Part shown: one piece after another, positions 25,566-32,433 of the stretch
How positions within the stretch are numbered: position 1 is the stretch's first letter
Layout of the letters: every line of letters starts with the position of its first letter
From: Tepidanaerobacter sp. GT38
GTDB lineage: Bacteria; Bacillota; Thermosediminibacteria; Thermosediminibacterales; Tepidanaerobacteraceae
DNA: 32,433 nt
Direction of reading: 5' to 3'
Assembly: GCF_021991635.1 (NCBI RefSeq)
Contig: NZ_JAFFJA010000036.1
Location: 1-32,433 of the forward strand
Notes under the pieces: model-generated
Databases searched by the model: none
What the model was told of the DNA's origin: nothing
What the model saw: only the letters and a program-made list of their open reading frames with translations
Program-made: the position numbers and the translations under genes

Positions 25566-25721
25566 TGGAGCAAATTTTATAGCCATTCCCTGCCGATTTT
25601 AGGCTGCACTGAACTGCCTGTGCTTGCTCAAAAAATAGGGATATCGAAGGAATACATCGACCCTTCATTTATACTTGCTAAGTGCTGTGTTGAGCGAGCA
25701 AAAGGAATGAATAATAAATGA
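25566..25721 (+). pseudogene. aspartate/glutamate racemase, C-terminal remnant
   Basis: About 50 residues in one frame carry the racemase signature PILGCTELPVLAQ, with the second catalytic Cys region, followed by YIDPSFILAKCCVERA, which matches the end of aspartate racemases. The first 75 percent of the gene is missing, and the terminator hairpin lies at the junction. The open frame begins at 25512, but the first part has no racemase similarity. This is a dead fragment. Confidence 0.7.
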
Positions 25722-25803
25722 AATAAAGTTTTACGGAATTATCAAATTAAAAAATAGAATTGTTTTATATCATAAGATGATTTATATTTTAAGGAGGAAA
25801 TAA

Positions 25804-26341
25804 AGTGCTAAAAATACGTTTAAACATGATTTCTCGATGAAAAAGCAGTGCCAGCGGATGTATATTATGGAATACAAATCCAACGGTCGTTGGAGAATTT
25901 TCCTATTACGGGCTACTGACCCCATAAAGAGCTGGTATTGGCTCTGGTCATGGTCAAAAAGGCAGCCCCTTGCCAATATGAAAGCAGGGCAATTGGATAA
26001 AAAAATAGGGGATGCTATTGTACAAGCTGCCGATGAAAAATCCTTATTTGAAAGCAAATATGTGGATCAGTTTGTAGTAGACGTTATAAGGCGGTGTTAG
26101 TTAGCACTTCATTGTAAATATGAATACTAATGAGAAAGGTGTATTGTGGGAATACAGGCAAACACAGAAATTATGCCAGAACATGGTTGAAAGGAGCGTC
26201 GGGATTATTATGGCACTAGTGCCTTATATTGGCTATGAAAGTGCATCAAAACTTGCTGAATACGGGTTAAAAGCGCCAAAACTGTGCCAAATAATTTCTG
26301 AAAGAGGCATTTTAACACCTGAAGAAATAGGAAAAATATGA
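25804..26341 (+). pseudogene. aspA: aspartate ammonia-lyase, multiply broken
   Basis: AGGAGG at 25792-25797 and GTG 25804 still mark the old start. From 25836 one frame reads DEKAVPADVYYGIQ... ENFPITGY and stops at TGA 25917, then continues PHKELVLALVMVKKAA. A frameshift near 25969 moves to LANMKAGQLDKKIGDAIVQAADE, and further damage follows KYVDQFVVD near 26080. The text then jumps to NMNTNE and, after an internal deletion of roughly half the enzyme, to the C-terminus LCQNMVERSVGIIMALVPYIGYESASKLA, ending at 26341. The active-site loop (GSSIMPGKVNP in aspartases) is lost. Intact AspA turns aspartate into fumarate plus ammonia; fumarase lies directly downstream. Two short open frames here (25837-26100 and 26120-26341) are pieces of this gene, not new proteins. 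Confidence 0.9.
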
Positions 26342-26439
26342 GTTCTAAGAAAATGACTGAACCGAGAAGATCCGCAATAAAAAAAGAGCTTCGATATGTA
26401 GCAATATTAAGGATTGGAAACAACAGTGAGGTGAGTTAC

Positions 26440-27285
26440 GTGCGTGAGATTAAAGCGGAAGTTATACAAAATACTGTTCGGGACTTATTTTTGCAAGCTA
26501 ATTATTTTATAGGAAAAGATGTTTACGATAAACTAAAAGAACAGTGCGAAATTGAAGAATCACCTGTTGGCAAATCAGTCTTAAAACAGATAATTGAAAA
26601 TGACGAGATTGCATCTAAGGAACAAATACCCATTTGTCAAGATACAGGGCTTGCAGTTGCCTTCATTGAGCTGGGTCAAGAAGTGCTAATAGTTGATGGA
26701 GATTTTAATGAAGCCATAAACCAGGGAGTTAGAGAGGCATATACAAAAGGCTTTTTGCGCAAGTCAGTGGTTAGTGATCCTGTATTTGACAGGAAAAACA
26801 CAAAAGACAACACACCTGCAATAATTCACGTAAAAATCGTGCCTGGCGATAAAGTAAAGATTACTGTAACTGCAAAGGGCATTGGCAGCGAAAACATGAG
26901 CAGTTTGAAAATGCTAAAACCCGCAGACGGTGTAGAAGGCGTAAAAAAATTTGTTGTGGACACTGCCGTAAATGCCGGCCCGAATCCCTGTCCTCCTATT
27001 ATCGTTGGAGTAGGCATCGGAGGTACAATGGAAATGGCTGCGATTCTTTCTAAAAAGGCATTGCTGCGGCCTGTTGGACAATATAACGGGGACCTGCGCT
27101 ATGCCCAGCTTGAAGATGAGATTTTACAGGAGATAAATAAATCCGGCATAGGGCCAGGGGGCCTTGGGGGCAGGACCACAGCTCTTGCGGTGAATATTGA
27201 GTATTTTCCCACCCATATAGCAGGCCTGCCTGTAGCCGTAAATATCTGCTGTCACGCATCGCGCCACGCGGAAAAAGTTATATGA
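26440..27285 (+). CDS. class I fumarate hydratase, alpha subunit
   Basis: The 281-residue subunit forms, with the beta subunit, an oxygen-sensitive 4Fe-4S fumarase that interconverts fumarate and malate. Candidate cluster cysteines are C66 in PICQDTG, the Cys in NAGPNPCPP and one in VNICCHASRH near the end. VGVGIGGTMEMAA and GPGGLGGRTTALAV are also typical. GTG 26440 follows GAGGTGAG at 26428-26435. The frame is open upstream to ATG 26338, which overlaps the aspA stop, but those 34 residues are basic, lack family similarity and have a poor ribosome site. The beta gene follows after 21 bases. L-tartrate dehydratase is the main alternative; malic enzyme next door favours fumarase. Confidence 0.9.
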   Translation: MREIKAEVIQNTVRDLFLQANYFIGKDVYDKLKEQCEIEESPVGKSVLKQIIENDEIASKEQIPICQDTGLAVAFIELGQEVLIVDGDFNEAINQGVREAYTKGFLRKSVVSDPVFDRKNTKDNTPAIIHVKIVPGDKVKITVTAKGIGSENMSSLKMLKPADGVEGVKKFVVDTAVNAGPNPCPPIIVGVGIGGTMEMAAILSKKALLRPVGQYNGDLRYAQLEDEILQEINKSGIGPGGLGGRTTALAVNIEYFPTHIAGLPVAVNICCHASRHAEKVI

Positions 27286-27306
27286 TAGTGGAGGAGGAAA
27301 AATCTT

Positions 27307-27864
27307 GTGGAAAATGTAATTAGAATAATGACTCCTGTTACCACTGAAGAAATTAGAAAGTTGAGAGCCAAAGACAATGTGCTGATAACAGGGGTGATAT
27401 ATACTGCCAGGGACGCAGCTCATAAACGGTTGGTGAATCTTTTAAATGAGGGAAAAGAGCTGCCTATCGATTTAAAAGGACAGATTATATACTATGTAGG
27501 GCCTGCCCCGGCTAAACCCGGTTATGCTGTAGGTCCTGCGGGACCTACCACCAGTTACCGAATGGACCCTTATACACCCCAGTTATTGAAACTTGGCCTT
27601 AAAGGAATGATTGGGAAAGGCACAAGGTCTAAGGAAGTAATTGATGCCATGAAAGAACACGGTGCAGTGTACTTTGGGGCAGTAGGCGGTGCAGCGGCTT
27701 TGATTGCTAAAAGTATTAAAAAGGTTGATGTGGTATGCTATGAAGACCTGGGTGCTGAAGCTATACATAGATTTTATGTTGAAGATTTTCCTGCAATAGT
27801 CGTTATTGATTCTCAAGGGAACAATCTTTACGAAACGGAACCTAAAAAATATAGAATAAAATAG
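27307..27864 (+). CDS. class I fumarate hydratase, beta subunit
   Basis: The 185-residue subunit corresponds to the C-terminal domain of FumA/FumB. Marks are GVIYTARDAAHKRL, IYYVGPAPAKPGYAVGPAGPTTSYRMD, GKGTRSKEV and FGAVGGAAALIAKSIK, which form the substrate pocket with the alpha subunit. The GTG start follows GGAGGAGG. Malic enzyme starts 27 bases after the stop, so alpha, beta and malic enzyme look like one transcript ending at the terminator at 29135. Confidence 0.9.
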   Translation: MENVIRIMTPVTTEEIRKLRAKDNVLITGVIYTARDAAHKRLVNLLNEGKELPIDLKGQIIYYVGPAPAKPGYAVGPAGPTTSYRMDPYTPQLLKLGLKGMIGKGTRSKEVIDAMKEHGAVYFGAVGGAAALIAKSIKKVDVVCYEDLGAEAIHRFYVEDFPAIVVIDSQGNNLYETEPKKYRIK

Positions 27865-27891
27865 ATTATTATAAATTTAGGAGGTTTAACA

Positions 27892-29106
27892 ATGGATATA
27901 AAAACAGATGCTCTAAAACTACATAGAGAAAATCAAGGCAAGATTGAGGTTATAAGTAAAGTTCAATTGAAGAATAGAGAGGATTTAAGCCTTGCTTATA
28001 CACCAGGTGTGGCTGAACCGTGCAAGGAAATAAGCAATGATAAGGATTTAGTATATGAATATACATCAAAAGGGCACATGGTTGCCGTTGTTACTGACGG
28101 ATCTGCAGTGTTGGGTTTGGGTAATATCGGTCCTGAAGCAGCAATGCCTGTTATGGAAGGTAAAGCAGTGCTTTTTAAATATTTCGGTGGAGTTGATGCA
28201 TTTCCAATCTGCCTTGACACCCAGGATGTGGATGAAATCGTAAAAACCGTAAAATACTTAGCACCCACTTTTGGAGGAATCAACCTGGAAGATATCTCAG
28301 CACCCAGATGTTTTGAAATTGAAAATAGACTAAAACAGGAACTTGATATTCCCATTTTCCATGATGATCAACACGGTACAGCTGTGGTATCTCTAGCTGC
28401 AATCATAAATGCCGTAAAAATCGTAGGAAAAGACATAAAGGATGTGAAAGTTGCCATAAATGGAGCGGGAGCGGCAGGTGTAGCCATAGCGAAACTCTTG
28501 CTTTCAGCGGGTGTTGCCGATGTAATTGTATGTGACAGCAAAGGTATAGTGTCAAGAGATAGGACGGATCTAAATCCCAGCAAACAAGAGTTGGCCGAAA
28601 TTACGAATAGACAAAATATAAGCGGAAGCATATTTGATGCGTTAAAAGACACCGACATCTTCATTGGAGTATCCGGCCCCGGAACGGTAACGCAAGACAT
28701 GGTAAGAGCCATGGCAAAAGATCCAATCGTCTTTGCTATGGCAAACCCTATACCTGAAATATATCCGGATGAGGCAAAAGCGGCAGGAGCAAAAGTGGTA
28801 GGAACCGGCCGTTCAGATTTCCCAAACCAGATAAATAATGTCTTGGCATTCCCCGGTATTTTCCGCGGAGCTCTAGAAACCAGGGCAACAGATATAAACG
28901 AAGACATGAAAATTGCAGCTGCCCATGCAATAGCATCCCTAATTGCTCCTGAGGAATTGTCACCGGACTACTGCATTCCCGGAGTCTTTGATAAGCGTGT
29001 AGCGGCCTATGTAGCATGTGAAGTAGCAAAAGCTGCAATGAGAACGGGAGTTGCGAGACTCCAAATTGACCCTGAAAAACTGAAAGAGGCAATGATGAAA
29101 GAATAA
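27892..29106 (+). CDS. malic enzyme (malate to pyruvate, oxidative decarboxylation)
   Basis: The 404 residues fit the short bacterial malic enzymes. The catalytic Tyr lies in LAYTPGVAEPC and the catalytic Lys in MEGKAVLFK. Metal ligands lie in the LEDISAPRCFEIE and FHDDQHGTA segments, and the dinucleotide fold starts with INGAGAAGVAIA. FAMANPIPEI and ATGRSDFPNQINNVL-type segments are also seen. NAD is the more usual cofactor of this group, but I cannot read it here. AGGAGG precedes ATG 27892. With fumarase it would turn fumarate into pyruvate, the lower half of an aspartate or fumarate fermentation whose upper half is decayed upstream. Confidence 0.92.
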   Translation: MDIKTDALKLHRENQGKIEVISKVQLKNREDLSLAYTPGVAEPCKEISNDKDLVYEYTSKGHMVAVVTDGSAVLGLGNIGPEAAMPVMEGKAVLFKYFGGVDAFPICLDTQDVDEIVKTVKYLAPTFGGINLEDISAPRCFEIENRLKQELDIPIFHDDQHGTAVVSLAAIINAVKIVGKDIKDVKVAINGAGAAGVAIAKLLLSAGVADVIVCDSKGIVSRDRTDLNPSKQELAEITNRQNISGSIFDALKDTDIFIGVSGPGTVTQDMVRAMAKDPIVFAMANPIPEIYPDEAKAAGAKVVGTGRSDFPNQINNVLAFPGIFRGALETRATDINEDMKIAAAHAIASLIAPEELSPDYCIPGVFDKRVAAYVACEVAKAAMRTGVARLQIDPEKLKEAMMKE

Positions 29107-29134
29107 AATATAAGATCAATAAAACTTACGTATT

Positions 29135-29172
29135 ATGTTTAGGCCATTTTCATGGTCTAAACATATTTTTTT
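29135..29172 (+). terminator. intrinsic terminator after malic enzyme
   Basis: ATGTTTAGGCCAT at 29135-29147 pairs with ATGGTCTAAACAT at 29152-29164 (13 bp with one G-U, loop TTTC), followed by seven T residues at 29166-29172. It is a textbook terminator closing the fumarase-malic enzyme unit. Confidence 0.88.
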
Positions 29173-29250
29173 GGTCATTTTTGGTGCATGTAAAACTACC
29201 TTTTCTTTAACTGCTATTTTTGGTGAAAGTAATCATTTCCAGTTTTAGAC

Positions 29251-29279
29251 TTAAAAAGGTTTTGAAAATAATGTATAAT
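29251..29279 (+). promoter_or_regulatory. probable sigma-A promoter for the methionine gamma-lyase-like gene
   Basis: A perfect TATAAT lies at 29274-29279, with only a weak TTAAAA at 29251-29256 seventeen bases upstream. It sits between the malic enzyme terminator and the next gene, where a promoter is needed. Confidence 0.4.
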
Positions 29280-29347
29280 TTTTATTAACAAGATTACAGG
29301 CAGTTATTAAAATGCTTATTGAGAATAACTTAACAGGGGGAATAATA

Positions 29348-30529
29348 TTGAGTAAAGACTATGGCTTTGATACTCTGTCGATTCATGGAAGCCGGAAACA
29401 TAAAAATCCGATGGGTGCTTTAAATCCTCCTATATTTATGACAAGCACTTTTGAGTTCGATGATGTTAAAGATGCCGAAGCTATTATGAACTTTGAAAAA
29501 CAGGGGTTTATTTATACCAGAGGCAATAATCCTACATTAAAATTATTTGAGCAGAGAATGAGCGAGCTGGAAGAGGGTGAAGATGCAGTAGCATTTGCGT
29601 CAGGAATGGGAGCCATATCCTCCGTATTGCTTTCCCTTCTATCTCCAGGTAATAATGTAGTAGTACATAAAACTTTGTACGGCTCCAGCTTTACGGTTAC
29701 ACATAAACTCCTTCCAAAATACCATATAACTTGTAAAAACGCGGATTTTACCAAGCCTGAAACTGTGGAAAAAGCTATTGACCACAACACCAAAGTTTTG
29801 TATTTTGAAACACCATCAAACCCAAATCTAGAGATAATAGATATAGAGCAGATAGTGAAACTGGCAAAGTCAAAGGGAATCAAAGTTGTTGTGGATAACA
29901 CCTTTGCGACGCCTTATTTTCAAAGACCCCTTACCTTCGACGTTGATGTGGTAGTCCACAGTGCAACAAAATACATATGTGGCCACGGCGACGCCCTGGG
30001 AGGTGTTGCCGTATCAAAAGATACGGATTTCATACAAAAGCTCAAATTTGACTATATGTGCGAATTAGGTGCTGTTATGAGTCCCTTTAACGCATGGCTA
30101 ATGCTTCGAGGATTAAAGACATTAGGTGTAAGAATGCGGCAGCATGAAGCCAATGCCATACAAGTTGCAGAATTTTTAGAAAAACACCCAAAGGTTAAAT
30201 CGGTCATATATCCAGGCCTTAAAACCTTTAAAGGCCACGAACTTGCAAAAAAACAGATGGACGGTTTTGGAGCAATAATAAGTTTTGAGGTAGAAGGGGG
30301 ACTGGATAAGGCTAAAAAAGTAGTAAATAGCATGAGACTTGCCAAACTTGCAGTGAGTTTGGGAGATTGCGAAACCCTAATTGAACTTCCGGCTGCCATG
30401 ACCCATGCTGGGTATCCTAAAGAGAAACTAAAAGATTTCGGCCTTTCAGAAAGCATGATAAGGATTTCTGTTGGAATTGAAAATGTGTCAGATATTATAG
30501 AGGACTTAGACTATGCCCTAAATGTCTAA
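29348..30529 (+). CDS. methionine gamma-lyase-like PLP enzyme
   Basis: This 393-residue enzyme belongs to the Cys/Met metabolism PLP family. Methionine gamma-lyase splits methionine to methanethiol, ammonia and 2-oxobutyrate. Marks are FIYTRGNNPT, ASGMGAISSVLLSLL, the PLP lysine K208 in HSATKYICGHGDALGG, ELGAVMSPFNAWLMLRGLKTL, and CETLIELPAAMTHAGY near the C-terminus. At the position of the active-site Cys of typical methionine lyases (LYGCT) this protein has Ser113 (LYGSS); cystathionine enzymes have Gly there. Cystathionine gamma-lyase or homocysteine lyase therefore remain possible. TTG 29348 is chosen because AGGGGG precedes it by seven bases; ATG 29312 is in frame but lacks a ribosome site. 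Confidence 0.78.
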   Translation: MSKDYGFDTLSIHGSRKHKNPMGALNPPIFMTSTFEFDDVKDAEAIMNFEKQGFIYTRGNNPTLKLFEQRMSELEEGEDAVAFASGMGAISSVLLSLLSPGNNVVVHKTLYGSSFTVTHKLLPKYHITCKNADFTKPETVEKAIDHNTKVLYFETPSNPNLEIIDIEQIVKLAKSKGIKVVVDNTFATPYFQRPLTFDVDVVVHSATKYICGHGDALGGVAVSKDTDFIQKLKFDYMCELGAVMSPFNAWLMLRGLKTLGVRMRQHEANAIQVAEFLEKHPKVKSVIYPGLKTFKGHELAKKQMDGFGAIISFEVEGGLDKAKKVVNSMRLAKLAVSLGDCETLIELPAAMTHAGYPKEKLKDFGLSESMIRISVGIENVSDIIEDLDYALNV

Positions 30530-30565
30530 ATTATCACTTTTATTAACTGATAAAGGAGAAGATTA

Positions 30566-31345
30566 ATGGCCAAGTCCGGAATATTTTCTTGGTTTGGGTT
30601 TGTGATGCCTTTATCAAAAAGACTCGAACTTATTAAGAGTGCCGGTTTTGATTCGACTTGCCTTTGGTGGGAAGATGAATGGGGAGATTACCCTGTCAAA
30701 AAAGCGGACATGCCTAAAATGGCAAGAGATTTTGGATTGATATTAGACAATATTCACACACCCACTTGCAATTCCAATGATTTATGGAGTGAGGATCCTT
30801 TTGCCCGATCAAAAATCATAAATCAGTACTTGAACTGGCTGGAGGACTGTGCAAGATTTGATATTCCGATAATGGTCATGCATATTATGGAAGGAGATAT
30901 TCCACCAAAGCTCAGTAAATATGGAGTTGAAAGCATTTCGCATCTTACTTTAAAAGCCCAGGAGCTAAATGTAAAAATAGCTGTGGAAAACACTAGATTT
31001 ACCGATGGCATTGCCCTTATTTTATCGGAAATAGACTCGGAATATTTGGGTTTTTGCTATGATAGTTCACATGCAAAATTAAATAAGGCCGAGTTTTTAT
31101 TGAAAGATTTTGGCCATAGGCTGATTACCTGCCATATTTCGGACAATGACGGTCAGAAAGACAGGCACTGGCTGCCGGGAAATGGTGTAATTGAATGGGA
31201 AGATTTTTGCAACTCTTTTCCGAAAGAAAGTTATTCGGGTAATATGATTCTCGAAGTATATCCAACAGACGATGAACAAAAAGCAGGGCCGAAGGAATTT
31301 TTACATAAAGCATTCAAAAGCATTTCAAATTTAGTTAAATATTAA
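30566..31345 (+). CDS. xylose-isomerase-like TIM-barrel protein (sugar phosphate isomerase/epimerase family)
   Basis: The 259-residue TIM barrel belongs to the AP-endonuclease 2/xylose isomerase group. Candidate metal ligands are spread as usual: VENTRF, FCYDSSHAKL, CHISDNDGQKDRHWLPGNG and the final ILEVYP. The segments WWEDEWG and NIHTPTCNSND line the pocket. The family contains sugar epimerases, inosose dehydratases and endonuclease IV, and the substrate cannot be told from sequence. AAAGGAG precedes ATG 30566. It lies between a methionine lyase-like gene and pcrB with short gaps, which gives no clear functional hint. Confidence 0.75.
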   Translation: MAKSGIFSWFGFVMPLSKRLELIKSAGFDSTCLWWEDEWGDYPVKKADMPKMARDFGLILDNIHTPTCNSNDLWSEDPFARSKIINQYLNWLEDCARFDIPIMVMHIMEGDIPPKLSKYGVESISHLTLKAQELNVKIAVENTRFTDGIALILSEIDSEYLGFCYDSSHAKLNKAEFLLKDFGHRLITCHISDNDGQKDRHWLPGNGVIEWEDFCNSFPKESYSGNMILEVYPTDDEQKAGPKEFLHKAFKSISNLVKY

Positions 31346-31386
31346 CTGATAAAGCTTTTGCGACAAAAGCTAAGTGGAGGTATTTA

Positions 31387-32082
31387 ATGTTTCCGGAGTG
31401 GAAAAACTGGCGTCATGTAGTAAAACTTGATCCAGACAAACCAGCAAATGAATCATTAATAGAGCAAGTTGTAGCGAGTGGCACAGATGCCATAATTGTG
31501 GGAGGTACACAGAATATCACCAGGGAAAAGGTCCTGAAGTTATTTAGACTTTTAAAGCCATATCCATTACCCAAAATCCTGGAAGTGTCTGCGATAGATG
31601 CGATAACCTTTGGATTTGACGGATATTTAATACCTGTAGTCTTAAATGCAGGCCATCCCAAATGGCTTATAGGCGCCCATAAAGATGCAGTAAAGCTCAT
31701 AGGAGAACTGATGGACTGGACAGAAGTTTTACCTGAAGGCTATATAATTTTAAATCCAGACTGTGCTGCTGCAAAACTTACAAAAGCAATATTTCCACTA
31801 GACAAAGAAGATGTTTTGGCATATGCCCGCTGTGGGGAGAAGCTTTTTGATCTTTCCCTGATTTACATAGAATACAGTGGAAAATTCGGCGATCCGGAAC
31901 TGGTATCATATATTAAAAATGGTTTAACAAATGCCAAAGTGTTTTACGGCGGAGGTATAGATGACGCTCAAAAGGCCAAAATGATGAGCAAAGCAGCGGA
32001 TACCATTGTCGTGGGAAATATGGTTTACACTGAGTCAATTAGAAATTTACGAGATACGGTAAAAACTGTTAAAAATAACTAA
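31387..32082 (+). CDS. pcrB: PcrB-type prenylglyceryl phosphate synthase
   Basis: This 231-residue TIM-barrel prenyltransferase joins sn-glycerol 1-phosphate with a long polyprenyl diphosphate to make an ether-linked prenylglyceryl phosphate; in Bacillus the chain is heptaprenyl. Recognisable parts are HVVKLDPDKP at the start, AIIVGGTQNIT, YLIPVVLNAGHPKWLIG, YIEYSGKFG and the phosphate-binding YGGGIDDAQKA and TIVVGNMVY. GGAGG precedes ATG 31387. A glycerol-1-phosphate dehydrogenase (AraM type) would be needed for its substrate but is not in this window. Confidence 0.88.
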   Translation: MFPEWKNWRHVVKLDPDKPANESLIEQVVASGTDAIIVGGTQNITREKVLKLFRLLKPYPLPKILEVSAIDAITFGFDGYLIPVVLNAGHPKWLIGAHKDAVKLIGELMDWTEVLPEGYIILNPDCAAAKLTKAIFPLDKEDVLAYARCGEKLFDLSLIYIEYSGKFGDPELVSYIKNGLTNAKVFYGGGIDDAQKAKMMSKAADTIVVGNMVYTESIRNLRDTVKTVKNN

Positions 32083-32132
32083 CACTTTGCAACCAGAAAG
32101 TTTGTGAGTTGGGCATTTCCAGAGGTGAAAAT

Positions 32133-32347
32133 ATGAATTTTACCTGTTCAAAATGCATGAAAAAAGTTGATGTAACAACCCACCAACCAAACTGTGAATG
32201 TGGCGGACTGTGGGATCTGGAGTTTACTCCTCCGCTTTTTGATTCCAGTTTAATTGATAGGAGCACCTGGGGATTGTTTAGTACAGGGCCTTTTTGCCTG
32301 TTCAAGATGCGGTAGAAGAAACGAACTTAACTTATATAAAAGTTTAA
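32133..32347 (+). pseudogene. thrC: threonine synthase, frameshifted N-terminal fragment
   Basis: AGAGGTGA at 32121-32128 and ATG 32133 start a short zinc-ribbon domain (FTCSKC, then CECGGLWDLEF) typical of threonine and cysteate synthases, followed by FDSSLIDRSTWGLF. At about 32280 one base appears to be missing: the original frame runs into a stop at 32313-32315, while another frame continues YRAFLPVQDAVEETNLTYIKV from 32282 and stops at 32345. The PLP domain does not follow in the remaining 86 bases, so the gene is also truncated, unless pieces continue beyond the window. A zinc-binding small protein is unlikely because the family text continues in the second frame. Confidence 0.75.
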
Positions 32348-32433
32348 TAATTGATATAGAAAGACCAACTATTAAAAGTCAAATAAAATATGTAAAAAAA
32401 CTATAAATGAGATCCAACTAAAAACAGGCATCA

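Noticed and set aside
25837..26100. 87-residue open frame as a new small protein
   Set aside because: Its second half is plain AspA sequence and its first half is AspA read out of frame; it is part of the aspA pseudogene.
28368..28907. 179-residue antisense open frame opposite malic enzyme
   Set aside because: The sense strand is a full malic enzyme with all motifs; the antisense frame has no ribosome site and no family features.

Overview
The window looks like a chromosomal segment of a low-GC, anaerobic Firmicute of the Clostridia. The signs are AT-rich coding sequence, strong AGGAGG ribosome sites, a T-box leader, a LevR/sigma-54 mannose-family PTS, SteA/SteB, PcrB and amino-acid fermentation enzymes. 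A Thermoanaerobacterales relative such as Tepidanaerobacter is my guess; nothing here proves the genus.

Layout. (1) 1-3012: a sigma-A promoter and T-box riboswitch control ilvB (acetolactate synthase large subunit) and ilvE; no ilvN is present. (2) 3052-4134, minus: a DUF3866-type protein. (3) 4436-14745, plus: a LevR-type sigma-54 activator followed by a sigma-54 promoter (7202-7217) and an eight-gene PTS locus. It encodes EIIA, EIIB, a class V aminotransferase, a fused EIIC-EIID, a second EIIA and EIIB, a MalY/PatB-type PLP enzyme and a DgaE/SelA-like PLP lyase. A perfect hairpin terminator lies inside the locus. It has no recognisable sugar-phosphate isomerase, deglycase or aldolase, and its substrate cannot be read from the sequence. 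This is the best candidate for an undescribed pathway. (4) 14778-18708, minus: steA, a steB/MctB-like gene, a family 2 glycosyltransferase and an MraY/WecA-like phosphoglycosyltransferase, which looks like an envelope or division module. (5) 18802-24538, plus, from a good sigma-A promoter: an exported alkaline-phosphatase-like membrane protein, an atypical hisS, an MTA/SAH deaminase and an MTA/MTI phosphorylase.

(6) 24792-29106, plus: the remains of an aspartate-fermentation block. A dicarboxylate/amino-acid symporter is cut in half, only the C-terminus of an aspartate racemase survives, and aspA is frameshifted, interrupted by stops and internally deleted. The genes downstream, fumarase alpha and beta and malic enzyme, are intact and end at a strong terminator. 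(7) 29274-32433, plus: a methionine gamma-lyase-like enzyme, a TIM-barrel isomerase-like protein, PcrB, and a frameshifted threonine synthase fragment at the window edge.

Taken together, the right half handles sulfur and four-carbon amino-acid metabolism (MTA salvage, methionine breakdown, fumarate/malate to pyruvate) and shows active gene decay. The centre holds a self-contained regulated PTS catabolic locus of unknown substrate. No tRNA, rRNA, CRISPR array or insertion sequence was recognised.
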